DNA of 64,000 nt, from the NCBI GenBank assembly GCA_963775235.1, contig CAVZHY010000005.1, positions 496,001 to 560,000 on the forward strand, written 5' to 3'. Positions within the stretch are counted from its first letter, which is position 1, and each line of letters begins with the position of its first letter. The DNA comes from JBBDMC01 sp963775235 (GTDB taxonomy: Bacteria > Pseudomonadota > Alphaproteobacteria > Rhizobiales > Kaistiaceae). This document shows, one piece after another, positions 9,481-18,840 of the stretch. The position numbers and the translations under genes were made by a program. The notes under the pieces were generated by a model. That model was not told the DNA's origin. It did no database searches and worked only from the letters and a program-made list of their open reading frames with translations.

Positions 9481-10500
9481 GGCGCCCTGAGCTGGCGTTT
9501 TTGCGGACGCGACTATCCTCGATTTCCGCACTGGCGCCAACCCTCGACGGCCGCGCCGACCACCGGCAGCGCCGGTGGCATTGGCCTCGCAGCCGCCAAC
9601 GGCTGCGTTCTGTGGTGACAGCCTTCCCGCACGCACCGGCAGGGGGAGCTTACCGCTCCCCCACGCACTTCTTATGCCGGGACGGCTTGCTTGTTCTTGT
9701 GGCCACGCCAGCGGACGAAGCCGAAGAAACCGGCCATGGACGACACGAAGAGCGGGAGGCCTGCCGGCAAGGGAACCTGCGCGGCCGGCTCGAAGTCATA
9801 CGCGAGGGCAACTGGACCGTTCGAATAAGTCACGTTGTCGAAGTATCCGGTCTGCCCCTGGTTGTATGTGCCGACGCCCACGAAAATCGAAAGAATTGTC
9901 GCTGAAGCGAGATCTCCGTCGAAGAACGTGTTCCAATCGGCGAGCGTCTTGCCGGGGCCGCCGGCGTCGTTTGCAGCTCCATAGATGCCCGTTTGCCAGA
10001 ATATGCCACTCGTGCCGGTGATGGCTTCTGTTATCCAGTCGTCGGTCGGCACCGCCGTGGACTATTCACCGGCGTGCCGTTCCAGGTGGGCTCGAAGACG
10101 AACGTCGCGTAGCCATCGGCTCCATGGCCGGGATCGATGCTCGAATCCAGCACCTCCAGCTTGATGGCAGGCGCCGCAAACGGATTAAGGTCGCCGGCTG
10201 ACGCCTTGAGGAAGCTGTACCCAAGGGACCCGCCGGACAAAAAGTCGCCAACCGTTCCCAGTCCGTTCGTGTAATCGCTGACGCCGACCTCGGCTTTCGC
10301 TGCGTCTGTCGCGTCCGTGGTGAGCTTGGCCGCTCCGGTGGGCAGCGGCTGATTGTTTTCGAGGTTGCCCCCTTGGCCAGTGAGATCGACGACACCAGCC
10401 GAACCACCCGGCCGCACGTCGGACTGGTACCAACTGCCCGCGGCAGTATATGCGGCGTCGAAGCCGGTGACTGTGGTTGCTTTCGCCGCTCCCGATACAG

Positions 10501-11595
10501 CTAGTGGATGGAATTTAACACTTGGTGCCCTCGTCTGACGGCGGCGATGATGCGGTCGGGGTCTGCGGTCCAAGTGAACGGCTTGGGGTCATTGTTGGTT
10601 TCTTCGACGAAGCAGTTGATGGCGGCCTGGAGATCGACGACCGATCGGAAGACGCCGCGCTTCAGTCGGCGCCGGGAGAGCTTGGCGAAGAAGCCCTCGA
10701 CGGCGTTGAGCCAGGAGCACGAGGTTGGCGTGAAGTGGAAAACGAAGCGCTCGTGCCGGGCAAGCCAGGCGCGAACCTTTGGATGCTTGTGGACGGCATA
10801 ATTGTCGAGGATGACGTGGACGACCTTGCCGACCGGTACCTCAGCCTCGACCGCGTTCAGAAAGCGGATGAACTCCTGATGGCGATGGCGCTGCATGTTG
10901 CGGCCGATCACGGTGCCGTCGAGGACGTTCAGGGCAGCGAACAAGGTCGTGGTGCCATGACGTTTGTAGTCATGCGTCATGGTGCCGAGGCGCCCCTTCT
11001 TCAGCGGCAGCCCCGGCTGAGTGCGGTCGAGAGCCTGGATTTGGCTTTTTTCGTCGACGGACAGCACGATGGCATGCGCCGGCGGGTCGACATAGAGCCC
11101 GACCACGTCGCGCAATTTGGTGACGAACTTGGGGTCGGTAGAGAGTTTGAACTGACGGTAGCGGTGCGGTTGCAGCCCGTGCTCCTTCCAGATGCGCCGC
11201 ACGGCACTGGCGCTGATGCCACTCGCTCGCGCCATCATGTCGGCGGTCCAGTGGGTGGCCTCGGCCGGCGGCTCGGTCTGCGTCAGCGCGACCACGCGTT
11301 CGATCACCTCCTGGCTCAGCGGCGGAATGCGCGAGGGGCGCGTCTTGTCGCGCAGAAGGCCGTCGACGCCCTCCCGCATAAAGCGCTCCTGCCAGCGCCA
11401 GACACAGGTCTTGGATGTTCCGGTCTGCCGCATGATCGTGGTGGTGCCGACGCCATCGGCGCTCAGCAGGACGATCGCCGCGCGCCAGACATGCTTTTGC
11501 GGCGCATTGCGATCCCTGGTGATGGCCTCAAGTCGACTGCGGTTGGAGCGGCTCAGCAAAATGAAAATTCCGGTGCGCATGCACCAGATTCGCAT
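10501..11595 (-). CDS. IS630-family transposase
   Basis: A 364-residue DDE transposase. The N-terminal half is a helix-turn-helix region (AAIVLLSADGVGTTTIMRQT, CVWRWQERFMREG) with a second HTH (GISASAVRRIWKEHGLQ). The catalytic core shows the three acidic positions in VLSVDEKSQIQ, HVILDNYAVH and SWLNAVEGFFAKLS. It looks intact. The ATG at 11577 is an alternative start. The stop codon TAG at 10501-10503 is made from the duplicated TA plus the next host base, so the element relies on its target for termination. Confidence 0.95.
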   Translation of the reverse strand: MRIWCMRTGIFILLSRSNRSRLEAITRDRNAPQKHVWRAAIVLLSADGVGTTTIMRQTGTSKTCVWRWQERFMREGVDGLLRDKTRPSRIPPLSQEVIERVVALTQTEPPAEATHWTADMMARASGISASAVRRIWKEHGLQPHRYRQFKLSTDPKFVTKLRDVVGLYVDPPAHAIVLSVDEKSQIQALDRTQPGLPLKKGRLGTMTHDYKRHGTTTLFAALNVLDGTVIGRNMQRHRHQEFIRFLNAVEAEVPVGKVVHVILDNYAVHKHPKVRAWLARHERFVFHFTPTSCSWLNAVEGFFAKLSRRRLKRGVFRSVVDLQAAINCFVEETNNDPKPFTWTADPDRIIAAVRRGHQVLNSIH

Positions 11596-11651
11596 GCCAG
11601 CCCGCCCAACGGAATCCCAACGGGGATTCTTTTGTCAGGCGGAAACCACTA
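10502..11651. mobile_element. IS630-family insertion sequence with TA target duplication
   Basis: The element proper is 10504-11649 (1146 bp), flanked on both sides by TA, the hallmark target duplication of IS630/mariner-type elements. Both ends begin GTGG reading inward and are followed by only loosely similar sequence. Excision of the element plus one TA exactly restores the host reading frame. It carries one transposase gene on the minus strand. Confidence 0.92.
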
Positions 11652-11797
11652 GAACACCCGCTAACGCGGACGTGCCGAGAAGACTGATTTTGGCAAGTGA
11701 TTTCGGCGAAGCTGGCATCGTTTCCCCCCATCTCAGTCGCTTGTATGGTTAACGTAACATCTTCATTCCGTCGCGCAAATTAAATCTGGGTGCTTGT

Positions 11798-11838
11798 GGA
11801 AAAAACGCCCGCCGTCGCAGGCTGGACAGCGGGCGTTT
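11798..11838 (-). terminator. rho-independent terminator of the padR gene
   Basis: Inverted repeat AAACGCCCGC (11803-11812) and GCGGGCGTTT (11829-11838). On the minus strand the hairpin is followed by a run of six T. It lies just past the PadR-type gene stop. Confidence 0.8.
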
Positions 11839-11858
11839 GGATCCTGGTCAACCTGCGA

Positions 11859-12548
11859 CTAGAGGTCGATGACCTTGCCGTCGTCCTTGCCAGCCTTGCG
11901 AATCGCCTCGGCGGCGGTGCGCAGTGCTTTGGCGACCTCACGCTGGACGGTTTCACCAGCGTCCTCAAGCGCTTCGGCGATGGCCGCCTTCAGGGCGCGG
12001 CGGGCGTCGTTGACCTCGTCCAGCACGCCGGGAATGTCGCGGTCGCGCTGCCTGGTGCCACCGCGGTTCTCCCACCAGTCGCGCATCTGACCGAGCTTGC
12101 GGCCGAACTTGTCGATGCCGGTCAGCACCGAATCGGCAAGCTCGCGATTTTCGTTGAGATGCTGCCGGCCCGCCTCGGTGATCGTGTAGACCTTCTTGTT
12201 ACCTTCGCTCGCCGATGACACGTAGCCGACTTCCTCGAGATAGGTGAGGGTCGGGTAAACGATGCCGGGCGAGGGGCTGTAGAAGCCGTGGGAGCGCTCC
12301 TCCACGGCCTTGATGACGTCGTAGCCGTGGCGGGGCCCGTCCTCGAGGAGGGCGAGGACGACGACCCTCAGGTCTCCGTCCGCAAGCACCTTGCCGATGC
12401 CGAACATGCCGCCGCCGCGTCCGCCGCGGCCGCCGAAATTGGCGCCGAATGGACCGAAACCATGCCGGAACGCGCCGCGCTTTGCGGCTTCCCAGTCGCG
12501 CTGGTCGGCGCGGCGCTCGTGGCGATATTCGCGTGAACGATGATGCAT
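11859..12548 (-). CDS. PadR-family transcriptional regulator
   Basis: A 229-residue regulator. Residues 1-50 are a basic, Gly-rich, low-complexity extension (FGGRGGRGGGMFG). The winged helix follows (LRVVVLALLEDGPRHGYDVIKAVEERSHG... then YPTLTYLEEVGYVSS), with the wing YTITEAGRQHL. The C-terminal part is helical and should form the dimer arm. PadR proteins repress detoxification or membrane-stress genes. Palindromes upstream (12563-12582 and 12614-12623) suggest autoregulation. No obvious target gene is adjacent on this strand. Confidence 0.9.
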   Translation of the reverse strand: MHHRSREYRHERRADQRDWEAAKRGAFRHGFGPFGANFGGRGGRGGGMFGIGKVLADGDLRVVVLALLEDGPRHGYDVIKAVEERSHGFYSPSPGIVYPTLTYLEEVGYVSSASEGNKKVYTITEAGRQHLNENRELADSVLTGIDKFGRKLGQMRDWWENRGGTRQRDRDIPGVLDEVNDARRALKAAIAEALEDAGETVQREVAKALRTAAEAIRKAGKDDGKVIDL

Positions 12549-12562
12549 TGTGTCTGTTCCTG

Positions 12563-12623
12563 GTTATATCGAAAGATATAACTTAAGTAACGCGAGCAGG
12601 CGCCATCGTCAAGAGATATATCT
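12563..12623 (-). promoter_or_regulatory. tandem ATATC palindromes upstream of padR, likely operators
   Basis: A perfect 8-bp inverted repeat with 4-base loop, GTTATATCGAAAGATATAAC (12563-12582), and a second palindrome AGATATATCT (12614-12623), 51 bases apart centre to centre (about five helical turns). Both lie just before the PadR-type start at 12548. The spacing and shared GATAT half-sites fit two-dimer PadR binding over its own promoter. Confidence 0.65.
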
Positions 12624-12745
12624 TACGAAATAGTGGTAGCGTGACGGCTTCCTGCCGTTGGCGGGGGGAAACGGTTATTTCCGTCGTGCCGCGGCTCAGC
12701 GGAGACCTTGCAGAGACGGGGAGGCGGGCTTACCGGTGGCGCAGC

Positions 12746-12834
12746 GCGGACGTGGCGGAATTGGTAGACGCAAGGGACTTAAAATCCCTCGGGAGGTGAC
12801 TCCCGTCCCGGTTCGATCCCGGGCGTCCGCACCA
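12746..12834 (+). tRNA. tRNA-Leu (anticodon UAA)
   Basis: The acceptor stem GCGGACG pairs with CGTCCGC and CCA is encoded. The anticodon stem-loop AGGGA-CTTAAAA-TCCCT places TAA at 12780-12782. A long variable arm (CGGGAGGTGACTCCCG) identifies a class II tRNA, and GGTTCGATCCC is the T loop region. Confidence 0.97.
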
Positions 12835-13008
12835 ATGATGTCGATCGGCTGGATTGATTGAGCTCAGCGGACCGCCGCCCCGTCCGCGAAAAGTCCGCCC
12901 AAGCCTATGGCGTCTCTCCGGCAAAGGGTTGCACTGCCGTTTCTCTTATTGCGGGAACATTTTAGCAGTCGCCACGTTGGTTATTGTCCAACTGCAAGGA
13001 GACGGCAA

Positions 13009-13200
13009 ATGCCTCGCAAGTACTCGACGGGCGCGCAGAAGAAAGTCGAGCGCGCAATGCATGAACGCAAGCGCGGAACGCTGAAGAGCGGCAGCACCGG
13101 CAAGAAGGTCAAGAGCCGCAAGCAGGCGATCGCAATCGGCCTGTCTGAAGCACGGCGGGCCGGCAAGAAGGTTCCGAAGAAACCGGCGAAGAAAAAATAG
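13009..13200 (+). CDS. DUF6496 small basic protein
   Basis: A 63-residue very basic protein starting MPRKYSTGAQKKVERAMHE and ending in a Lys/Pro tail (KKVPKKPAKKK). An AAGGAG ribosome-binding site lies 8 bases before the ATG at 13009. It resembles the short DUF6496 family and, in composition, histone-like or plasmid-mobilisation fragments; it may bind DNA or RNA. No partner gene is apparent. Function unknown. Confidence 0.8.
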   Translation: MPRKYSTGAQKKVERAMHERKRGTLKSGSTGKKVKSRKQAIAIGLSEARRAGKKVPKKPAKKK

Positions 13201-13280
13201 CGTCACCATCCGGCAGTCGTGAGGGGTCCTTCAGGCGCTCCGATACGAACGGGACTGGACTTTTGGCGGTCAAAAACTGA

Positions 13281-14376
13281 ATGCGTATTGCCCAGATCGC
13301 TCCGCTCGCGGAGCGGGTTCCTCCTCGGCTGTACGGAGGGACAGAACGGATTGTTTCATATCTGACCGAAGCGCTTGTGGCGCAGGGGCACGATGTAACG
13401 CTTTTCGCCAGCGGTGACTCCCTCACGAACGCTAGGCTTGTGCCCTGTTGCCGGTCTGCCCTCCGGCTCAACGCTACCGTTCAGGACCCGCTGCCCTACT
13501 ATCTGATCATGCTTGAGGAAGTGCGCCGGGGTGCGCGCGCATGAATTCGACCTTCTTCACTTCCATACTGATCTCGTTCACTTCGGGGCCCTTCGCGCCA
13601 TTCGCACGCCGGCGCTGACGACGCTCCACAGCCGGCTCGATCTCCCCGATCTCTGGCCGATGTTTCAGTTGTTCTCTGAACAGCCCCTCGTCTCCATTTC
13701 CGAGCATCAGCGCTTGCCCATGCCGGCGGTGCATTGGGCGGGCACCGTCTATCACGGCATACCGAAAGACGGGTTGGCATTCAGCTCGGGAGGCGGCGGC
13801 CGCTACTTGGCCTTCCTTGGCCGGATCTCACCCGAAAAGCGACCGGATCTGGCAATCAAGATCGCCCTCATGGCCGGCGTGCCGCTCAAGATCGCCGCCA
13901 AGATCGACCACGTCGACATGGACTACTGGCAAAGCACTATCAAGCCGCTTGTCGATGCGGAGCCAAGCATCGAGTATCTCGGCGAGGTGTCGGAAACGAG
14001 CAAAAGTGCATTCCTGGGTGAAGCCGCAGCCCTGTTGTTTCCGGTCGACTGGCCCGAGCCTTTCGGCCTGGTGATGATCGAGGCAATGGCCTGCGGCACC
14101 CCTGTGCTGGCCTTTGGGCGAGGCTCGCTGCCGGAAGTCGTCGATCACAATCTGACGGGCTTTGTCGTAGACAGCGTGGAGGAGGCTGTCGCCACTGTGC
14201 CCCTGGTCTGGTCCCTCGACAGGGCGACGGTCCGCGAGACGTTTGAACGGCGGTTCAGCGCCGAGCGCATGACCGCCGACTACCTGACCATTTACCGCCG
14301 CCTGCTGGGGGAAGAGCGGGCGGCCCCACCGGCGGGCGAGCTTCTGCTCACTGTCAGTCTTGAAGGCGTCGTGTGA
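13281..14376 (+). CDS. glycosyltransferase family 4 protein, one frameshift
   Basis: The N-terminal Rossmann half starts MRIAQIAPLAERVPPRLYGG, with the YGGTERIVSYLTEALVAQGH motif. The rest lies in another frame (FDLLHFHTDLVHF, LGRISPEKRPDLAI, PEPFGLVMIEAMACGTPVLAF, the family's E-x7-E signature). The frames meet in the G4 run 13528-13531; removing one G gives about 364 residues. The enzyme likely moves a sugar from an NDP-sugar. It ends 28 bp before the amylo-alpha-1,6-glucosidase start, and the two commonly sit together, suggesting a joint role in glucan or osmolyte metabolism. Confidence 0.88.
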
Positions 14377-14404
14377 CGCAGGTTCAAAAGGAGAGGCCGT
14401 ACCG

Positions 14405-16594
14405 ATGGGCGCCGCAAGCGAAGACGCGCCGGTTCAGGATTCAGTGCCTCAATACAGGATTGCTGCGGCCGGGTCGCTCCGCGGCCGGGGCCTGCAGGTC
14501 CTCAAGCACGACGATACCTTCGGGCTGTTCGAGACGAATGGCGACATCTCGGCCGGTGACAACAGTCCGCTCGGCATTTTCCACAAGGACACTCGGCATC
14601 TGTCGGATCTGAGCCTGACCCTGTCCGGCGCGGTTCCAATGCTCCTGCGATCAAGCGCGCACGATGGCCAGGCAATGCTCACCTGGGACCTCACCAATCC
14701 GGCGTTCGTCGGTGCAAATGGTGAGGTCGTCATCGAACACGATCTCATTCATCTGCGTCGTTCGCGCTTCCTGTCTCGAAACGTCGCCTATGAGCGTCTG
14801 ACGCTGCGCAGTTATGACGACCAAGTCCGCAACATCAGTCTGCGGTTGCAGTTCGCTGCCGACTTTGCCGACGTGTTTGAGGTGCGAGGCGTCCAACGCA
14901 GCCGCCGCGGAACGTACGGCAAGACGCGCGTGGAAGCCGACCAGGTGACGCTGGCCTACTCCGGCCTCGACGGGTGCACGCGGACGACGGCACTGCGGTT
15001 TGATCCTGTTCCGGATGAGATCGCACCGGCATACGTCGTATTTGACCTGGCGCTGCAGCCGAACATCGAGAGGGCCGTGTTTATCGAGGTAAGCTGTAAC
15101 GCCGATCCGATGCTCCCGGCGCGGCGGGCATTCGTGACCGCCCTCAGAGATGCCCACCGCAGCGCCAGAGCCTCGCGACGACGGACAGTTGAGATCGAAT
15201 CCTCCAATCCGGTGTTCGACGAAGTGATCCGCAGATCGACGTCCGATCTTGCCATGCTGATGACGGAAACGCCTTTTGGACCCTGCCCTTATGTGGGAAT
15301 ACCCTGGTTCAGCGCGTTGTTCGGGCGCGACGCCATCATCACCGCCCTTGAGATGTTGTGGTTCGATCCGCATGTCGCGCGGGGTGTGCTTGCCAATCTT
15401 GCCGCCAACCAGGCCGACGTCCTCGATGCAGCTTCCGACGCTGAGCCCGGCAAGATCGTTCACGAGATCCGCCACGGAGAAATGGCGGCACTCGGTGAGG
15501 TACCGTTCCGCCGATACTACGGTAGCGCCAACTCGACGCCGCTGTTCGTGATGTTGGCGGGGGCCTACCTGGAGAGGACCGGCGACGTGGGGACGGTCGC
15601 AAAGTTGTGGCCCAACATCGAGCGGGCGTTGAAATGGATCGAGGAGTACGGCGATGCCGATCACGATGGATTCGTTGAATACGGCCGCCGCAGCAACAAC
15701 GGTCTGGCCAATCAGGGATGGAAGGACGGTTACGATGCCGTCTTCCACGACGATGGCACGCTCGCTTCCGGACCGATAGCGATCTGCGAAATCCAGTCCT
15801 ACGTCTATGGCGCCTACCTTGCCGCTGCGACGATAGCCGTCGGCCTGGGTCAGGGTGACCGCGCCGATCGGCTGAAGGCCAAGGCAGCGGCTTTGCGGCT
15901 CAGTTTCGATCAGGCGTTTTGGGACGAAGAAAATGGTGTCTACGCGCTTGCGCTTGATGGCGCCAAGCGACCCTGCCGCGTCCGCTCATCGAACGCCGGG
16001 CACGTGTTGCTCACGGGTCTCGCATTGCCGACGAGGGCCGCCGGGATTGCCCACGCCCTGATGCAAGGCACGTTCTTTTCCGGATGGGGCTTGCGCACGA
16101 TTGCCTCGACCGAGGCGCGATACAATCCGATGAGCTACCACAACGGCTCTGTCTGGCCGCACGACAATGCGATGATTGCCGCCGGCCTCGCGCGGTATGG
16201 GTTCAAGTTGGAGGTGTCGCGGATCTTCGCGGGCTTGTTTGCGGCCGCTGCCGATACCAACCTGCGACGGCTCCCGGAACTTTCCTGCGGCTTCGCCAGG
16301 CGCGGCAATGAGCGGGGACCGACGCCCTATCCCGTGGCCTGCTCGCCCCAGGCGTGGGCAGCCGGGGCGCCGCTGTCATTGCTGCAATCCTGCCTGGGCC
16401 TCGCCTTCCATCCATCCAGCCAGGCCATCATTCTCGACCGGCCGAAATTGCCGGCGTTCCTGGAGGCAGTCGTCGTCAGGCGCCTGTCGATGAACGGCGC
16501 CGAAATGGACATCGCCCTGCACCGTGACGGCGAGCAAGTGTCCGTCAGCGTCGTGTCGCGACGCGGCGAGGTCGGCCTGGTGGTCACCCACTGA
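14405..16594 (+). CDS. amylo-alpha-1,6-glucosidase (glycogen debranching-type)
   Basis: A 729-residue protein. The N-terminal domain (~40-250; FGLFETNGDISAG, GIFHKDTRHLSDL) is the GDE_N_bis beta-sandwich. The C-terminal (alpha/alpha)6 barrel (~280-680) carries GIPWFSALFGRDAIITALE, GWKDGYDAV and SYHNGSVWPHDNAMIAAG, matching GH63/GH133-like debranching enzymes. The ATG at 14405 has AAAAGGAGAG about 10 bases upstream. It should cleave alpha-1,6 or related glucosidic bonds in glycogen-like polymers in the cytoplasm. It follows the glycosyltransferase gene and is probably co-transcribed with it. Confidence 0.92.
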   Translation: MGAASEDAPVQDSVPQYRIAAAGSLRGRGLQVLKHDDTFGLFETNGDISAGDNSPLGIFHKDTRHLSDLSLTLSGAVPMLLRSSAHDGQAMLTWDLTNPAFVGANGEVVIEHDLIHLRRSRFLSRNVAYERLTLRSYDDQVRNISLRLQFAADFADVFEVRGVQRSRRGTYGKTRVEADQVTLAYSGLDGCTRTTALRFDPVPDEIAPAYVVFDLALQPNIERAVFIEVSCNADPMLPARRAFVTALRDAHRSARASRRRTVEIESSNPVFDEVIRRSTSDLAMLMTETPFGPCPYVGIPWFSALFGRDAIITALEMLWFDPHVARGVLANLAANQADVLDAASDAEPGKIVHEIRHGEMAALGEVPFRRYYGSANSTPLFVMLAGAYLERTGDVGTVAKLWPNIERALKWIEEYGDADHDGFVEYGRRSNNGLANQGWKDGYDAVFHDDGTLASGPIAICEIQSYVYGAYLAAATIAVGLGQGDRADRLKAKAAALRLSFDQAFWDEENGVYALALDGAKRPCRVRSSNAGHVLLTGLALPTRAAGIAHALMQGTFFSGWGLRTIASTEARYNPMSYHNGSVWPHDNAMIAAGLARYGFKLEVSRIFAGLFAAAADTNLRRLPELSCGFARRGNERGPTPYPVACSPQAWAAGAPLSLLQSCLGLAFHPSSQAIILDRPKLPAFLEAVVVRRLSMNGAEMDIALHRDGEQVSVSVVSRRGEVGLVVTH

Positions 16595-16757
16595 GACCCA
16601 TCCATTCCTGCGGGTCTGCGTCACGGCGCACCGGTTTTCTTTGGCCGCCGGCCTCCCGGCCGACGCGACCGCTAAAGGTCGAGCGGTCCGGTTAACCGAA
16701 CTTCAAGTCTCATTTTATATAAGTCGCGACGCGGAAGCGGCGTGCGAGAGCGCCGCG

Positions 16758-18593
16758 ATGCCAACAAACTGGGGGACGTGCGTGACAACCTTGGGCACCC
16801 AGGCGAACCAGATGCCGCGAACCGACGCGCTGATCGGGCGCGTGCTGTCGGTGCGCGGTTCGCAGGCAACGGTCGGGCTTCCGGAGGCCAACTGGAACGA
16901 GCCCGATGAGGATCGGGCCACCGTCGGCAAGTATCTCAGCATCCGCTGCGCCGGCAAGGTCGTGGTCGGCGTGGTCACCGACGCGTCCATCCAGACGCTG
17001 GCGGTCGCGCGCGAGCGCGGATTCACCGTCACCGCGCTCGTCGACCTGATGGGCGAGATCAGGCGGCGGGAGGACGGCACCGAATATTTCTCTCGCGGCG
17101 TGACCGATTATCCGGCGATCGGCGACGCGGCGATATCGACCACCAATGTCGAACTGAAAATCATCTACGATATTTCCGGGTCCGACACGATCGAGATCGG
17201 CACCCTGCAGCAGGACACCACGCTGCCCGCCTATATCAACGTCGACGAGATGCTGAGGAAGCACTTTGCCGTCCTCGGCACCACCGGCGTCGGCAAGTCG
17301 AGCGGCGTCGCCGTCATTCTCCGCGAAATTCTGGCGAGCCGTCCCGATCTCCGCATCTTCCTTGTCGATCCGCACAACGAGTACGGTTCCTGTTTCGGCA
17401 GTCGCGCCCAGGTGCTGACGCCGGCCAACCTCAAGCTGCCGTTCTGGCTGTTCAGTTTCGAGGAAACGATCGACGTTGTCTTCCGCGGCCGGCCGGGCCT
17501 CGACGAGGAAGTTGAACTGCTCGCCGAGCTGATCCCCATCGCCAAGAAGCAATACGCCACCCGCGAGAGCGCCTACAAGAAAGGCGACCCGCGCGGCACC
17601 GGCTTCACCGTGGACACGCCGGTCCCGTACCGCATGACGGACCTTTCCGGCCTGATCGAGCAGCGGATGGGCAAGCTGGAGTACCGTCAGTCGCGGTCGA
17701 CCTACGTCAAGTTGCTTGCCCGCATCGAGAGCGTGGTGAACGATCCGCGCTACGCGTTCATGTACGAGAACGCCAATGTCGGCGGCGACACCATGTCGGA
17801 CGTGATCCGCCAGTTGTTCCGCCTGCCGATCAACGATTGCCCGATGACGATCATGCAGCTCGCCGGCTTCCCGGCGGAGGTGGTCGATTCGGTGGTCTCG
17901 GTGCTCGGACGCATGGCGTTCGACTTCGGTCTGTGGAGCAACGGCACGCTGCCGCTCCTGTTCGTTTGCGAGGAGGCGCATCGCTACGCCTCGGCCGACC
18001 GCAAGGTCGGGTTCGGGCCGACGCGGCGCGCGATCTCGCGCATCGCCAAGGAAGGCCGCAAGTATGGGGTCTTCCTTGGACTGGTGACGCAGCGGCCGGC
18101 CGAACTCGACGCGACCATCATCTCGCAGTGCTCGACGCTGTTCGTCATGCGCATGTCGAACGAGCGCGACCAGGCCCTCATCCGCTCCGCCGTCTCCGAC
18201 GCCGCCGCAAATCTGCTCGGCTTCGTGCCGTCGCTCGGCACCGGTGAGGTGTTCGCCTTCGGCGAGGCGGTGTCGGTGCCGACGCGACTGTCCTTCAAAC
18301 GGTTGCCGCCGGACGCTCTGCCGAAGAGCGAGGCGGTCAGCTCGGCGGACTCTGATTTCGGCCGCAACGTCGACCAGAATTTCATCGACGTCGTTGTCGA
18401 TCGCTGGCGGAGTGCGACGCTGAGCAACCGGGCGCGGCAGGAAGCGAACCAGGAATTCGCCCAGGCGTCGGCGGCCGCCAAGGCCGGCTCGCCGCCGGAC
18501 CAGCCGCAAACGCAGCAACCGCAGACGGCCCCGCGGCGGCTCGATCCCGACCGCTATCGCCTGCTCAAGAAGCCGGCGAAGCCCGGCCACTAG
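16758..18593 (+). CDS. HerA-like ATPase (DUF87 domain)
   Basis: A 611-residue P-loop ATPase. An N-terminal HAS-barrel region (TDALIGRVLSVRGSQA) precedes Walker A GTTGVGKSS near residue 175. Walker B is LLFVCEEAH, and the arginine region SRIAKEGRKYGVFLGLVTQRP follows. The C-terminus is a Pro/Gln-rich tail. It belongs to the HerA/FtsK superfamily of hexameric DNA translocases. In archaea HerA works with the nuclease NurA; in bacteria similar ATPases pair with SIR2 or nuclease partners in phage defence, but no such partner is adjacent. An ATG at 16812 (MPRTDALIGRV) is a good alternative start. Confidence 0.88.
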   Translation: MPTNWGTCVTTLGTQANQMPRTDALIGRVLSVRGSQATVGLPEANWNEPDEDRATVGKYLSIRCAGKVVVGVVTDASIQTLAVARERGFTVTALVDLMGEIRRREDGTEYFSRGVTDYPAIGDAAISTTNVELKIIYDISGSDTIEIGTLQQDTTLPAYINVDEMLRKHFAVLGTTGVGKSSGVAVILREILASRPDLRIFLVDPHNEYGSCFGSRAQVLTPANLKLPFWLFSFEETIDVVFRGRPGLDEEVELLAELIPIAKKQYATRESAYKKGDPRGTGFTVDTPVPYRMTDLSGLIEQRMGKLEYRQSRSTYVKLLARIESVVNDPRYAFMYENANVGGDTMSDVIRQLFRLPINDCPMTIMQLAGFPAEVVDSVVSVLGRMAFDFGLWSNGTLPLLFVCEEAHRYASADRKVGFGPTRRAISRIAKEGRKYGVFLGLVTQRPAELDATIISQCSTLFVMRMSNERDQALIRSAVSDAAANLLGFVPSLGTGEVFAFGEAVSVPTRLSFKRLPPDALPKSEAVSSADSDFGRNVDQNFIDVVVDRWRSATLSNRARQEANQEFAQASAAAKAGSPPDQPQTQQPQTAPRRLDPDRYRLLKKPAKPGH

Positions 18594-18647
18594 CAGGCAC
18601 TTTCCTTGAAGCCTGAGACGCATCGAGCGGAACTGATGCGACTCCAG

Positions 18648-18800
18648 CCCGCCCCTTGCGGGAGGGCCGTCAAATCGCTGGCGCGAAGCGGTAGCGATTT
18701 TCGGGGAGGGGTACCGAGCCTGCTGCTCTTCGTGGCTACCCCTCCCCAAAACCGTCCTCGGTTCGCGAGGCCAGTTTTGGCCCTCCCGCAAGGGGAGGGG
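18648..18800. repeat. modular palindromic repeat, copy 1
   Basis: A large imperfect palindrome. The outer arms are CCCCTTGCGGGAGGG and CCCTCCCGCAAGGGG; inner arms GGGGAGGGGTACC and CTACCCCTCCCC, with an AAAACCG/GGTTTT pair between. A related copy is at 30524-30676. It fills the gap between the convergent HerA-like and matB genes and could work as a transcript end. Confidence 0.7.
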
Positions 18801-18840
18801 TGACCGTGCCAGGCGTCGCGACCGGATCCGCGAATCCGGC

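Larger units (their letters stand above)
9672..11718 (-). pseudogene. VPLPAG-CTERM exoprotein gene, split by an IS630 element
   Basis: Reading down from the ATG at 11718 gives a signal peptide (MPASPKSLAKISLLGTSALA, then GVL) that stops at the IS. Removing 10504-11649 and one TA copy joins GGTGTTCTA to GCTGTATCG and continues in frame as AVSGAAKA, a good cleavage site, then TTVTGFDAAYTAA. The mature part (~280 residues) ends in VPLPAGLPLFVSSMAGFFGF followed by RWRGHKNK. That is a C-terminal sorting signal of the VPLPAG/PEP-CTERM type: motif, membrane segment, basic tail, as recognised by exosortases. No exosortase is in this window. A second break near 10060 (one base lost) separates NGTPVNS from PTDDWITEA. 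The protein is probably secreted or anchored; in this genome it is dead. Confidence 0.85.

Noticed and set aside
16710..18791. 693-codon open frame antisense to the HerA-like gene
   Set aside because: Arg/Gly-rich random-looking protein; a shadow of high-GC codon use. The plus-strand protein has real motifs.
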